Notes: generated from the letters alone by a model not told the origin. 64,000 bases of DNA from Rhizobium sp. CC-YZS058 (GCF_034720595.1 NZ_JAYESJ010000001.1:4143501-4207500); one strand, 5' to 3'. Counted from the first letter of the stretch, positions 46,612 through 55,975 are shown. Numbers and translations: made by a program.

Positions 46612-48051
46612 CTACTTGATTACGACGTAGAACGGCTCGCTCTGACCCACGATACGGTTGTCCCGCCGCCTAATGACGAAGGCCTCGGCCATATGGACAC
46701 CCCGGTACTGCAGCCCCTCCCAGCGGCGGTCGCCGTCCGTCGGTTTCTCGAAACCGCCCCTGCCGCATCTGACGGCCATCGCCGCCGCACCCGTGTTGGT
46801 AATGCGCCAGCGGACATAGCAATCAGCCGGCACGGTCTGGAACTTGTTGATGCGTACATCGAACCAGAGCCCGCCACCGCGGGCGAGCGCTTCGCCCGAG
46901 AGGACGCGATGTCCTCTTCCCTTGAATTTCGTCGTGCTATGCTCGGCGAAGATCTGGACGTTCCGTGAAACGGTTTCGGCCATCGGCCAAGGTGGTGCCT
47001 GCTGATGACGGGGAGTCTTGAAGATCGACGGCAAGATGCCGACGCCGTAGTCGATCACCGTGTCGACGAGGCCGTCCAAGTGGGCTGCGGTGTCCCTGAG
47101 AAGAGCCCGCGCACGATCGGTCACCGATGCCTCGGCCTTCTTCACGTTCTCGCCCTTGGCAAATCCGTCTCCGAAGACCCTGCGCCACTTCTCGATGCTG
47201 CCCGCCCGATCAGTCGCCTCCACGGCTTCATCGATCCAAGTCCGGTACTTGTGGACAAAATTCCGGAAGTTCGCGTACTGCGTGTCGTTCCAGAGCTCCG
47301 CGAAATCCTGCGATCGGAGGGATGGGTTTTCGACCTTCGGCTTGTCGGGGCGATCCTGAAGCCAGTCGTCGAGCCGCGACATGATCGTCTGAAGAGCGCT
47401 CGGAGTATCCGCGAACGCCGTCGTGCCCTTGTCCCACCATTCAATCCGGTGGCCGATCAACGTTGTCAGCAGCACGGACTCGCAACTGAACCGCTTCTTG
47501 ATGTCACGAATGTACTTGATCAGCCGCGTCGCCTTCCGGAAGGAGTTGTTGCCCGAATAGCCGTTCTTCTCCCTGATCCAGCGGGTGTACTCGACCGGCT
47601 GGGAGGCTTCGAACTCGTCGGTCCTCCTGTTGCAGACCTCGAGGGTTCCCTGATGCTCCCGGTCAGCGACCAGGGGGGCTATGTCGATCTTGCAGTCGTC
47701 GGCATAGGTAATGGTGACGCAGTAGTCGTAGACGACTGTCATCTCGCCGTAGCGCTTGCTTTCCCGGAACACGCGTCCGAGCTCCTTGACATACTGCGCC
47801 GCGCTCCAGCCATCCACCGGCCTGACCTTCACGAGCAGGTCCGCGTCGAACTCTCCTTGGTCGACCGGGCGGATGATCGTATCGTGCGCCCACGATCCTT
47901 GCTCGATGAACTGGAGGATGCGAGGGTGCCAGTCCGACTCTTGAAGGAACTCCTCGATAGCTTCCACGCGGGCCCCGAGCAGATCGATGCGTGTCTGGTT
48001 CAGATTTACGGTGCCCTTCAGGAAGTCGTTGAAGTCGCTCACCAGCTTCAT
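46612..48051 (-). CDS. CBASS CD-NTase with C-terminal AGS-C sensor domain
   Basis: A 479-residue cyclic-oligonucleotide synthase. The nucleotidyltransferase core shows GS at 52-53 (EQGSWAHDT), metal aspartates D69 and D71 (FDADLLV) and D123 (CKIDIAP), as in cGAS/DncV enzymes. The last 110 residues match the AGS-C module (LWFDVRINKFQ, RWRITNTGAAA, then VHMAEAFVIRR), proposed as a ligand sensor. On phage infection such enzymes make a signal that opens the adjacent effector. The ATG at 48051 follows GGAAAG; 26 further upstream residues are unlikely. It is divergent from an HTH/peptidase regulatory pair. Confidence 0.9.
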   Translation of the reverse strand: MKLVSDFNDFLKGTVNLNQTRIDLLGARVEAIEEFLQESDWHPRILQFIEQGSWAHDTIIRPVDQGEFDADLLVKVRPVDGWSAAQYVKELGRVFRESKRYGEMTVVYDYCVTITYADDCKIDIAPLVADREHQGTLEVCNRRTDEFEASQPVEYTRWIREKNGYSGNNSFRKATRLIKYIRDIKKRFSCESVLLTTLIGHRIEWWDKGTTAFADTPSALQTIMSRLDDWLQDRPDKPKVENPSLRSQDFAELWNDTQYANFRNFVHKYRTWIDEAVEATDRAGSIEKWRRVFGDGFAKGENVKKAEASVTDRARALLRDTAAHLDGLVDTVIDYGVGILPSIFKTPRHQQAPPWPMAETVSRNVQIFAEHSTTKFKGRGHRVLSGEALARGGGLWFDVRINKFQTVPADCYVRWRITNTGAAAMAVRCGRGGFEKPTDGDRRWEGLQYRGVHMAEAFVIRRRDNRIVGQSEPFYVVIK

Positions 48052-48152
48052 GGTTCTTTCCGATCTTATTGCGTCTAGGCCTTCGGCGGCACCGACCTGC
48101 GTGCGGGTCTGTCCAGAAGTCAGATTCACACTAGGGATCTTTTAAGTATGTC

Positions 48153-48241
48153 TACTCCGAACAAGGTGGGAATGTTGATTTCCGGAGTCAAGACCCATAT
48201 CGTATCGCTACACCGAACAATGAAAACGAGCGAAGCGATAC
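48153..48241. promoter_or_regulatory. Candidate operators between CBASS and HTH regulator
   Basis: TACTCCGAACAA (48153-48164) and TACACCGAACAA (48209-48220) are direct repeats differing at one base. GTATCGCT (48202-48209) and AGCGATAC (48234-48241) are perfect inverted repeats with a 24-base spacer. All lie in the divergent promoter region, ideal for the HTH protein encoded at 48246. Confidence 0.5.
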
Positions 48242-48245
48242 TGTC

Positions 48246-48572
48246 ATGAGCCAGGCGACATTCGGCAAGAGGATCAAGGAGCTGCGGACGAAGCAGGAGT
48301 TGACCCTCGACCAGCTCGCTGCTGCGACCGGCTCCTCGAAAAGCTACATCTGGGAACTGGAGAACAAGGATCCGCCGCGTCCGTCGGCCGAGAAGCTTGC
48401 CGCCATCGCCGCCGCCTTAGGCGTCACCACCGACTACCTCATCGGACGGGAGGACGTGACGCTTGCCGACGCACAGGACAAGGCGTTCTTCCGCGAGTAT
48501 AGCCAGATGCCGACCGACACGCGGGAGAAGATCCGCGCGATGGCGAGGCTGCTCGGAGGTCGGAAGGAGTGA
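48246..48572 (+). CDS. XRE-family HTH regulator (CapH-like)
   Basis: A 108-residue repressor with one XRE helix-turn-helix (GKRIKELRTKQELTLDQLA, GSSKSYIWELE) followed by LAAIAAALGVTTDYLIG and a short helical tail. In CBASS loci CapH binds the promoter and is cut by the CapP peptidase after DNA damage. Here it is followed, with a 4-base overlap, by an ImmA/IrrE peptidase gene and is divergent from the CD-NTase, the same logic. Assignment to CapH is by context. Confidence 0.8.
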   Translation: MSQATFGKRIKELRTKQELTLDQLAAATGSSKSYIWELENKDPPRPSAEKLAAIAAALGVTTDYLIGREDVTLADAQDKAFFREYSQMPTDTREKIRAMARLLGGRKE

Positions 48573-49477
48573 CGCCGAGATCGCCGCGCAGCGTCGCCAA
48601 CAGCATCTCGCTGGTGTTGAACGCGGCCTACGGGAACGACCGCTTCGACCACGGCCCGGTCGACGTCGGGCAGCTTGCCCTCGACTATACGAAGCAGATC
48701 TCGCCGGACAGTCACATCGAACAGGTTGTCGCGGAGGATCTTCCCGGATGCGACGGAGCGCTCGTGCCCGGCGACGCACTCCCACGCCGCTGGGCCATCA
48801 TGTACGACCGAAGGCAGAACGCTGGACGCCGAGCCTACACCATCGCCCATGAACTCGGACATTTCCTGCTCCATCGTCGGCTTGTGGATGAGGATCCCGA
48901 CTTCGACGGCGGCTTCCACTGCTCGAAGGAGGCGGTCGAGCATGGCGCAGGCGCTGATATCGAGAAGGAGGCCAACGAATTCGCGGCCAATCTCCTCATG
49001 CCGCTCGACGACTACCGCCGGCAGATACCCTCTGACCGACCTGCCACATTCGAAAGACTTGGCGGCGTGGCCATCCGATACGGGGTCTCCCTGACCGCCG
49101 CGACCCTGCGATGGCTCGAATATACGACAACGAGGGCTATGGTAATAGCTTCGGTCGACGGGTTCGCGCTCTGGGCGAAGTCCAGCGAGGCGGCTCTTCG
49201 GTCAGGCCGCTTCCTGCAGACCAGAACAGGGCTGTTCGAGATGCCGGCTGCGTCTCTGGCAGTCAGAAATGCGTTCGGGACGGAGGCGTTGCAGGGCGTC
49301 GCTCAGCCAGCAGGGGTCTGGTTCCCCGAGCCAGTCTTGGAGATGTGCGTGCGCTCCGGCAGGCATGACTTCGAGCTCACGCTTCTTTGTTTCGAGGCTC
49401 GGGCTCCCGCGCTCCAGGAAGAGGAAGTGCTCGAGGATACCTACATTCGATTCTTCAGGCACGCCAGCCGATCTTAA
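48569..49477 (+). CDS. ImmA/IrrE-family zinc peptidase (CapP-like)
   Basis: A 302-residue metalloprotease. The zinc motif is HELGH at 94-98, with the third ligand in IEKEANEFAANLLMP (about 132-134), both standard for COG2856. The C-terminal 120 residues form an unrecognised, perhaps sensor, domain. It starts with GTG, overlapping the HTH stop codon. Expected to cleave the HTH repressor and so switch on the CBASS operon; no direct proof here. Confidence 0.85.
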   Translation: MTPRSPRSVANSISLVLNAAYGNDRFDHGPVDVGQLALDYTKQISPDSHIEQVVAEDLPGCDGALVPGDALPRRWAIMYDRRQNAGRRAYTIAHELGHFLLHRRLVDEDPDFDGGFHCSKEAVEHGAGADIEKEANEFAANLLMPLDDYRRQIPSDRPATFERLGGVAIRYGVSLTAATLRWLEYTTTRAMVIASVDGFALWAKSSEAALRSGRFLQTRTGLFEMPAASLAVRNAFGTEALQGVAQPAGVWFPEPVLEMCVRSGRHDFELTLLCFEARAPALQEEEVLEDTYIRFFRHASRS

Positions 49478-49852
49478 GCTTCGGAGCACGGCTTGGCCCG
49501 TTGGTCGTGCGATTGCCGTTCGGAGAGAGGGCAGCATCGGCACCTGCAGCCTACGGCGGCACTGTGGTATCTGTACGGATTCGTCACGACGACGTCCGAG
49601 CTGACGATGACGACTACCGTACCCTGCTAATCGGCAGGGGGACTTCATTCCGCCACCTGTATGAACGGCAGCCGGCGGGATACATGGCTGGCGGGGTGCG
49701 GACAGGTCGGGATACTCGGCTCGTTCCGATGTTGTGATATCCTTAGGAGTTTCCGGATATGCATGTTCAAACGTGACTTGCGGGCCGCCGGCCGTCACGA
49801 TAGGAGCCGCCAACCAGGCGATTGCCGGGCACTTCGGTTCTGCAGGAAGACG
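49478..49852. other. 375-base intergenic region
   Basis: No supported gene; short frames in it are shadows. It holds the promoter of the sce7726 gene, with GTTGTGATAT near 49733-49742 as the only promoter-like stretch I see. Confidence 0.4.
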
Positions 49853-50494
49853 ATGAACGACACCAGCGATCCCATGATCCGTGCGGAAATCCGGCGCAGG
49901 CTTTCGGCAGCCCATTTGGGAAAAGATGCGGTGATCGTCGACGAGCTCCGCGTCAACCGTGGCGGCGCTCGCATAGATGTGGCTGTCGTCAACGGACATA
50001 TCGACGGATACGAGATCAAGAGCGACCGCGACACGCTCCAGAGACTGGATCACCAAGTCGGCCTCTATGGACAGGTGGCAGACCGTATGACGCTTGTCGT
50101 CGGCGAGTCGCATCGGGACGAGGCTCTTCTTCGGATTCCAGACTGGTGGGCGGTCATGGTGGCAAGACGTGCTGGAAATGGCTGCCGTCTTGTCCGCGAT
50201 CGGCGCGGCAGGCTCAACGGCGCTACGAGTATCGAGGCCCTGCTTAGGATGCTCGAACGCCACGAGCTCATCGCACTCCTATCGGGTCACGGCGCGTGCA
50301 AGGGTGCTTCGAAGAGATCGCTTCCAGACCTCGTCGCCACGGCGGCCGGGCAGATTCCGCGCGGAGAAATCGTTGCGTTCGTTAGGCATGCGCTGAAAGT
50401 TCGGACTGTGTTCAAGGCGCTGGGTGGGATGTCTGCCTACGGCCGCTCGGCTATCATCTGCGGGCCATCCTCGAAAGATGCTGGTTCGCTCTGA
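49853..50494 (+). CDS. sce7726-family protein
   Basis: A 213-residue protein. The block ELRVNRGGARIDVAVV, then GYEIKSDRDTLQRL, has the D-x(n)-ExK layout of a PD-(D/E)XK nuclease-like fold (RIDVAVV and YEIKS), as known for the sce7726 family. The ATG at 49853 follows AGGAAG. It is found with sce7725 (Beta protein) genes in many genomes, usually near defence or mobile genes. Here the two overlap tail to tail by 41 bases. Function not established; nuclease-based defence is plausible. Confidence 0.8.
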   Translation: MNDTSDPMIRAEIRRRLSAAHLGKDAVIVDELRVNRGGARIDVAVVNGHIDGYEIKSDRDTLQRLDHQVGLYGQVADRMTLVVGESHRDEALLRIPDWWAVMVARRAGNGCRLVRDRRGRLNGATSIEALLRMLERHELIALLSGHGACKGASKRSLPDLVATAAGQIPRGEIVAFVRHALKVRTVFKALGGMSAYGRSAIICGPSSKDAGSL

Positions 50495-51611
50495 CCGAAA
50501 GCCATGGGCCGGGCACTGTGAAGGCGGTCGGCCCCACGCGAAGGTTTCCCCCGGCGACAGCTTCGATGACCTGCGTTCCCCAGCACCTCTCCCTGCCCGC
50601 CCAAGACGGATCTCGAACGAGAGCTTGGGAAGAGCGGATGAAACCTTGGGGATCGTCCTTGTTGAGGTCGAGCTTGACCTGCCAGCTTTCAGGTTTGACT
50701 AGATCCACATGGGGGTACCATCCATTGCTGCCAGAGCCTGGCGGGCGTTTGGCGACCGACATGTAGTCGCCGTAGCCGACACTCCACGATCGCCCCACAA
50801 GACGATGAAGCGAGATCTCGTCCATGATGATCTCTTCCGGATGATCCTTCAGCGAATCCTTCGGGAAGCTGTTCGAGAGCACGACGACTGGTAGACGTTC
50901 GAAATCCTGTCCCATCTGCTGCCTCACCTGAGCCAGGAACGAACTGATCTGGTCGACATTCGCGGGAACACGATTCCGTACATACCCCGCATCGATTAGC
51001 AGGATCATGCCTGCCGGCGGCCAGTAGCCGATAAGTGGCAAGGCGCGCAGGAACAGAGTTGGTTCTCCGGGTTCCTTCAGTCGGATACGCAATGCTGCGC
51101 AACGGCCCAGTTCGGATGCGACGGAAATCTGCCGTGCGATCCCCTCCGGCGTTGTCATGCGAATGCAGGGGAGCAGGTTGTCCAAACCTGCCACGATGCG
51201 AATCCACTGAAGCGGCCCCTCGACCTCGTCGGCAAGCATTCGTAGATGCGTATTAAATGCCTCCTTGCGGTCGCGTTGCCTCTGATCCGAGGCAAGCTGC
51301 CTTTCACTCCTCTCTCGGATCGGAACGCCGCCCAGCCTAACCAACTCTGCGCTGCGCCTCCGCCGCTCCTGTTCCGCCTCGGCTGCGGAGGTGATGGCCG
51401 CCGGCGTGGAATCGAAATCAACGATGGCACCTCGGCCCGCTAGGGCATCGAGGAGGGCCGCGGCAGCTTCCGCGAAACTCTCCGCGTTACGGTGACGTGT
51501 CAGTGTGACGACTGGGAAGCAGCGGTCCTTCACGTCTTCAGATGCCCTCTCGTAGGCGAGAAGCTCGAACGCCTTGGTACTCAGGCAAGGGTAATACATC
51601 GCATGAGACAT
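50454..51611 (-). CDS. sce7725 / Beta-family protein
   Basis: A 385-residue soluble protein of the Beta-protein family (sce7725), recognised from the MYYPCLSTKAFELLAYE opening, PVVTLTR, the central ALRIRL and IDAGYVRN strands and a TIM-barrel-like alternation. GGAG precedes the ATG at 51611. Convergent partner of the sce7726 gene. Role unknown; the pairing is conserved across unrelated bacteria, which suggests a two-component system. Confidence 0.8.
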   Translation of the reverse strand: MSHAMYYPCLSTKAFELLAYERASEDVKDRCFPVVTLTRHRNAESFAEAAAALLDALAGRGAIVDFDSTPAAITSAAEAEQERRRRSAELVRLGGVPIRERSERQLASDQRQRDRKEAFNTHLRMLADEVEGPLQWIRIVAGLDNLLPCIRMTTPEGIARQISVASELGRCAALRIRLKEPGEPTLFLRALPLIGYWPPAGMILLIDAGYVRNRVPANVDQISSFLAQVRQQMGQDFERLPVVVLSNSFPKDSLKDHPEEIIMDEISLHRLVGRSWSVGYGDYMSVAKRPPGSGSNGWYPHVDLVKPESWQVKLDLNKDDPQGFIRSSQALVRDPSWAGRERCWGTQVIEAVAGGNLRVGPTAFTVPGPWLSVRANQHLSRMARR

Positions 51612-51709
51612 GTGGAACTCCGGTGACCCTGCATTCGATCAAACGAGATGCCTTACCAGATCACAACTTCAGACTGAAACAACCCATGTTTGCAGTTGTG
51701 CACATGATG

Positions 51710-52033
51710 TCAACAGAGCCGTTCTTCGGTGGTTATCTGCCAGATGATCGGCAGCTCACGTCTTCGCGATAGGCCGATCACGTAGGAAAGTGTCACTTCA
51801 GCATCGTCGATAAGCGCGCCGTCTGCTTTGACGCTAGCCCTGGCTGCCTGAGCAGCCACGTCGTCCAGAGATCCGGCAGCGAGTTTCACGATAGCCGCGA
51901 CGTCGTCGAGTATAGAGAACCTGTCAGGAGCTGGGACTGCGAGGGAGCCCGGCATCAGCACATCGACCCAAATGATCCCGGATAAGCGCGGACCGATCAC
52001 AGGGCTCAGGCGGTCTACCCGTCGAACGTTCAT
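51710..52033 (-). pseudogene. Truncated DUF808 gene fragment
   Basis: A 107-residue frame. About residues 40-100 match the start of DUF808/YedI membrane proteins (ILDDVAAIVKLAAGSLDDVA, VTLSYVIGLSRRRELPIIWQI). It then breaks off at ITTEERLC-stop exactly where the family should continue into its membrane part. The first 40 residues are not family-like. The ATG overlaps the stop of the prenyl synthase gene (ATGA), so translation is possible, but a working DUF808 protein is not. Confidence 0.7.
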
Positions 52034-52989
52034 GGCGGGACCAGTCGGTCGATCGAGCGGAACATATAGCAGATCGGCCCGTCCTCGACGCCACAGCGTC
52101 TCAGTGCCGAGGTCGCGAACCCGATATGCGAATAATATGAACGCCGTGTGTTGGCTTCCCCGCGTTCGCTCATCAAGGTTCGCTTGCCGATATCCTTGCC
52201 GCTGTCCTTGCCGAGCGATTGGGTCAGCGCGAGCACGTCCAGCAGGTCGTCGAGCGCTTGGAAGGCGGAGCCGACGTGAAAGGCCATTTCCGCCAGCGCT
52301 TCCGACTGATCCGACGAGCGTTGGTCGAGAATACATGCCATCTCCGCCATGGCGGCGAAGAGGCGTCCAGTTTTCAGCCAGTTCTTGCGCTCAACATCGA
52401 TCTCGGGGCTTTGTCCGTCGTTGAGATCGACTTCCTGTCCAGCGGCGAGGCCGGTAGCGCCGACAGCGAGACTGAGAGAGGCGACCAGGCGGGCGCGGGC
52501 CTCGCCGGGCAGGCCCTCGATGGTTGCCAGAATGTTCATGCCGCGGGTAAGAGGGGAAATGCCGGCCAAGATTGCGGTTGACTGGCTGAAGACGACATGC
52601 GTCGTCGGCTTGTCACGGCGCAGAGCAGCATCGTCCATGCAGGGAAGATCATCGAAGATAAGCGAGGCGGTGTGAACCATCTCGATCGCGCATCCGACAT
52701 CAACTGCCAGCCCCCGGTGCGCCGGTTGGAGTATGGTGAGGACGAAGTGCAGCGGACGGAAACGCTTGCCGCCACCGAGTAAGGCATGCCGCATGGCGGC
52801 GGCGAGGTTCGGCGGCGTATAGTCCGAAGTGTCGAGAAGTACCCGCAGGCGGTTCTCGATCTCGAGCGTCAGGTCTTTGGTAATCTTTCGGTTTTCTTGT
52901 TCCGGAGTTCGGTCGTCCCGCCAGAAAACGCTTTCGCTTTCGCCCTCTTCCGGCCTCGAGACATTCTGCAGAGGAATAGGTTTCACCAT
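52030..52989 (-). CDS. Polyprenyl diphosphate synthase (GGPP/FPP type)
   Basis: A 319-residue trans-prenyltransferase that condenses isopentenyl units. The first Asp-rich motif is DDLPCMDDAALRRDKPTTH, with GGGKRFRP upstream, the second DDLLD, and KTGRLF and GLAAGQEVDL between, all in order. The motif style (DDLPCMDD) is that of IspA/CrtE-type short-chain enzymes; product length cannot be told. I prefer the ATG at 52989 (MVKPIPLQ), placing AGGA eight bases upstream; the ATG at 52998 abuts AGG. No carotenoid or hopanoid genes are next to it. Confidence 0.88.
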   Translation of the reverse strand: MVKPIPLQNVSRPEEGESESVFWRDDRTPEQENRKITKDLTLEIENRLRVLLDTSDYTPPNLAAAMRHALLGGGKRFRPLHFVLTILQPAHRGLAVDVGCAIEMVHTASLIFDDLPCMDDAALRRDKPTTHVVFSQSTAILAGISPLTRGMNILATIEGLPGEARARLVASLSLAVGATGLAAGQEVDLNDGQSPEIDVERKNWLKTGRLFAAMAEMACILDQRSSDQSEALAEMAFHVGSAFQALDDLLDVLALTQSLGKDSGKDIGKRTLMSERGEANTRRSYYSHIGFATSALRRCGVEDGPICYMFRSIDRLVPP

Positions 52990-53178
52990 AATGGACATCC
53001 TGAAGGCTGGCTAAAATGCCGGTCGTCTACAGCCTGCCGTTCCTCAGTCGTTCCGATAGCGCAGCCAACGAGTATCCGACGTTCCTCCACCGGATGAATC
53101 GCGTTCGGCGTTTCCTATGCCTTCCGGCTATCTCATGGAGCAGAGTCGCAGGCCGCTACGCTCTTCCGCGGCCTCGGT

Positions 53179-54867
53179 TCACTGAGCGACGGTCGGGTTT
53201 CCCGAAATCTTTGCTAGATAAGCCGCTAGTAGCGTGTAGGATTTGGCCGGGCACCGAAACGCGATATGCCCGTCGGGTCGGACAAGCACGACGGCAGACT
53301 GGCCTGCCAGGCCGAACGCTTCGTGAACCAGGCCGTCGAGATCGAAGACCGTCTCCGCCCCATGATGACCACAGGCGTCCGGATCAGCCACGACGATGGT
53401 AGGCGAGATCCAATCGACTCCTGATGCTGTCCCAGCGGCTTCCCATAGAAGCGGATGGGACGCCTGATCGCCGCCATCGAGGAGAAGCAGTCGCCAGCCC
53501 CACGACAGGCGGTTTCCATAGAACATGTCGAACAGCGAAACATCATGACCCGCGCTGTCCGTCAGCTCGGCGTAAGGCGCTCTATCTCCGGCGCGAAGCG
53601 CGCCGGCACGCTTCGGGTTGAACGCCGAGAAATGATCCTCGCTGATGAAGCTGTCCGGGTACCCGACGGTCAATTGTTCGAGATCGCTGCCACCGAACAC
53701 GTAGGACCCGATACTGGGGACCAATCCGGCGATCGTTCCGATGAGGCCGTCTGCAAGCTTGTTCCGGTGCATAAGCTGCTCGAAGCCTCTGACCTGCTGC
53801 TTTCCGAGAGCCTCGTGCGCGCCATGCCGCTCCGGCCCATAGCTCTCCAGGATCAGCGGACCGGCAGCGCCGGAAAGTGTCATTGCCAGACGCCATGCGA
53901 TGCTGACAGCATCGAGGAAGCCGGCGTTCATCCCCTGTCCGCCGATCGGCAGCGTCCGGTGGCCGGCATCTCCGGCGAGGAATATCCGGCCCTTCGCATA
54001 GGCCGGTGCTACGCCATGGCTGAAGGTGCCGTAGGACGACCAGGTCGGGTCCGTCAGGTCGAATGACTGATCGCCGGTGACTTCGCGCGCTCTCGTCACC
54101 ATCTCCTCGCGTGTCGGCTTGCGATCCGGCATCTTCTCGCTCTGCTCGAGAACGAACAGTCGGTGGCCGCCTTCCCATACGGGCAGAACTCCCGCGAAAC
54201 CGTGTGGAAACAGGAAGAACCTTGCGGTGTGCGGTTCAGTCGACCTGCGCCAATGCAGCGTCCCGTCCATCTGTCGCAGCGCACGCCCTTCGAACTCCTT
54301 CACCTCGTAGTCGAGACCGGCCGCCTTGCGCGCGGTACCGGGAGCGCCGTCGCAACCGACCAGATAGCGACAGTTATAAAAGACGTGGCCACCGACCCGG
54401 ATGCCGTCTTCGTCCACGGGAGCGACCTCCACCGAGACACCGTCGTCGCTCTGCTTGATCGCGGTTGCCTCGCGGCCATACTCTACGGCGATCCCGCGCC
54501 CTGCCAGTATGTCGGTAAGGACCTGTTCGATCACGCCCTGGTTGGAGAACAGCACCCCTTCGTATGGACTGTCCGATCCGCGTGCGTCGAGACGCGCGAA
54601 GGGAACCTGATCGAGGAAGAACTGCGTGAACGGCGCTCGGTATGACTTGTCGGAGATCGGATCCAGCACCCCGATGGAGCCGAGAAGCTCCTGGGCGCGG
54701 GCGATGACGTTATGTCCTTTCGACGCCCCTGAAATGCCATGCGCCTTCTCGATGATCCGGAAACGCACTCCGTGATGAGCGAGCGCGCAGGCGGTCGTCA
54801 GGCCGATGGGCCCCGCTCCGATGATAAGGACATCCGTATCGATGTGTTGCGTGTCTTGGTCGTCCAT
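53179..54867 (-). CDS. FAD-dependent aromatic monooxygenase (PheA/TfdB type)
   Basis: A 562-residue class A flavoprotein hydroxylase. GxGxxG motif LIIGAGPIGLTTAC is at the N-terminus, the DG motif in YLVGCDGAPGTAR, and the GD motif in LAGDAGHRTLPIGGQGMN. The last 170 residues form the thioredoxin-like tail of phenol hydroxylases. GAGGA precedes the ATG at 54867. It is the second gene after an aldo-keto reductase, under a divergent TetR gene; together they could modify an aromatic or antibiotic-like compound. Confidence 0.9.
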   Translation of the reverse strand: MDDQDTQHIDTDVLIIGAGPIGLTTACALAHHGVRFRIIEKAHGISGASKGHNVIARAQELLGSIGVLDPISDKSYRAPFTQFFLDQVPFARLDARGSDSPYEGVLFSNQGVIEQVLTDILAGRGIAVEYGREATAIKQSDDGVSVEVAPVDEDGIRVGGHVFYNCRYLVGCDGAPGTARKAAGLDYEVKEFEGRALRQMDGTLHWRRSTEPHTARFFLFPHGFAGVLPVWEGGHRLFVLEQSEKMPDRKPTREEMVTRAREVTGDQSFDLTDPTWSSYGTFSHGVAPAYAKGRIFLAGDAGHRTLPIGGQGMNAGFLDAVSIAWRLAMTLSGAAGPLILESYGPERHGAHEALGKQQVRGFEQLMHRNKLADGLIGTIAGLVPSIGSYVFGGSDLEQLTVGYPDSFISEDHFSAFNPKRAGALRAGDRAPYAELTDSAGHDVSLFDMFYGNRLSWGWRLLLLDGGDQASHPLLWEAAGTASGVDWISPTIVVADPDACGHHGAETVFDLDGLVHEAFGLAGQSAVVLVRPDGHIAFRCPAKSYTLLAAYLAKISGNPTVAQ

Positions 54868-54931
54868 GTGGTCCTCGTCTATCGGATACAGGAACCGGAG
54901 GCACCCTGCCGGGATGCCTCTGTCGGAGTGA

Positions 54932-55975
54932 TCAGTGGGCTTCCGGCAGAAGGCCGCTGGAAAGGAGAGCCATGCGCGCGGCGCTTCCCTGTGCGAGCAT
55001 CCATCCGGGATATTCCGGCGAGCTCGCACCGACTTTGTTTAGCGCGTCGATCTCCTGCTCGGTCAGAGTCAGGTCCACCGCCGCAAGATTGGCGTTCAAC
55101 TGATCCACGTTCTTGACGCCCGTGATGATGCTGGTGACAACCGGCTTCTGCCGGAGCCATGCAATGGCCACCGCTTCGTGCGACACTCCATGAGCGGCCG
55201 CGATTCCGTCCATGACATCGAGAACCCAGGTGCCCTTCGCATCATCGACGGGAGGGAAGGGAATGGTGGCGCGCCGTCCGCCCTTCTGGTCGCGATACTT
55301 CCCGGTCAGGTATCCGCCCGCCAGAGGACTGAATACGAGCAGGCCGAGACCATGGGCCTCGATCATCGGAACGACTTCGCGCTCGATCCCGCGTCCTACA
55401 AGTGAATAGTATCCCTGATAGGTCTGGAACTGCGAGTTTCCGAGCGAACCGGAGATCCCGAGCGCGGTCGCCACCTGCCAGGCTGCCCAGTTTGAGACAC
55501 CGATGTAGCGGACAAGCCCCTGCCGGACCAGATCGTCGAGCGCGCGGAGCGTTTCCTCGACAGGCGTGGCAGGGTCCCATCCATGCATCTGATAGAGATC
55601 GATATGATCGGTTCCGAGCCGCTTGAGGCTGGCCTTGACCGCCTCCACGATGTGGACGCGCGATCCGCCGCCGTCGTTGGGTCCGGAACCGATGGCATGT
55701 TCGAACTTCGTCGCCAAAACGACATCCTTGCGCGCCACTCCCAGCGTCCTGAGCGAATGTCCGACGATCTCCTCGGCCTGTCCGTTCGCATAGACGTTGG
55801 CGGTATCGATGAAATTGATCCCGGCGTCGAGCGCACGGCGGATGACGGCATCGACGGTATCCTGAGTCACGCCGCTTGCGGCGGCGTAGCGACCTCCTGC
55901 CTGGCCGAAGGTCATCGTGCCGAGGCACAGCTCCGACACGAACAGTCCTGTTTTGCCTAGAGGGTTGTAGCGCAT
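54932..55975 (-). CDS. Aldo-keto reductase
   Basis: A 347-residue NADPH-dependent carbonyl reductase with the catalytic set Asp and Tyr (FIDTANVYANG), Lys (LATKFEH) and His (YQMHGWD), and an SNWAAWQVA block typical of the AKR7/12/13-like bacterial group. AAGGAC precedes the ATG at 55975. The monooxygenase gene lies 64 bases downstream, so both share one transcript. Regulated probably by the divergent TetR repressor. Confidence 0.9.
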   Translation of the reverse strand: MRYNPLGKTGLFVSELCLGTMTFGQAGGRYAAASGVTQDTVDAVIRRALDAGINFIDTANVYANGQAEEIVGHSLRTLGVARKDVVLATKFEHAIGSGPNDGGGSRVHIVEAVKASLKRLGTDHIDLYQMHGWDPATPVEETLRALDDLVRQGLVRYIGVSNWAAWQVATALGISGSLGNSQFQTYQGYYSLVGRGIEREVVPMIEAHGLGLLVFSPLAGGYLTGKYRDQKGGRRATIPFPPVDDAKGTWVLDVMDGIAAAHGVSHEAVAIAWLRQKPVVTSIITGVKNVDQLNANLAAVDLTLTEQEIDALNKVGASSPEYPGWMLAQGSAARMALLSSGLLPEAH

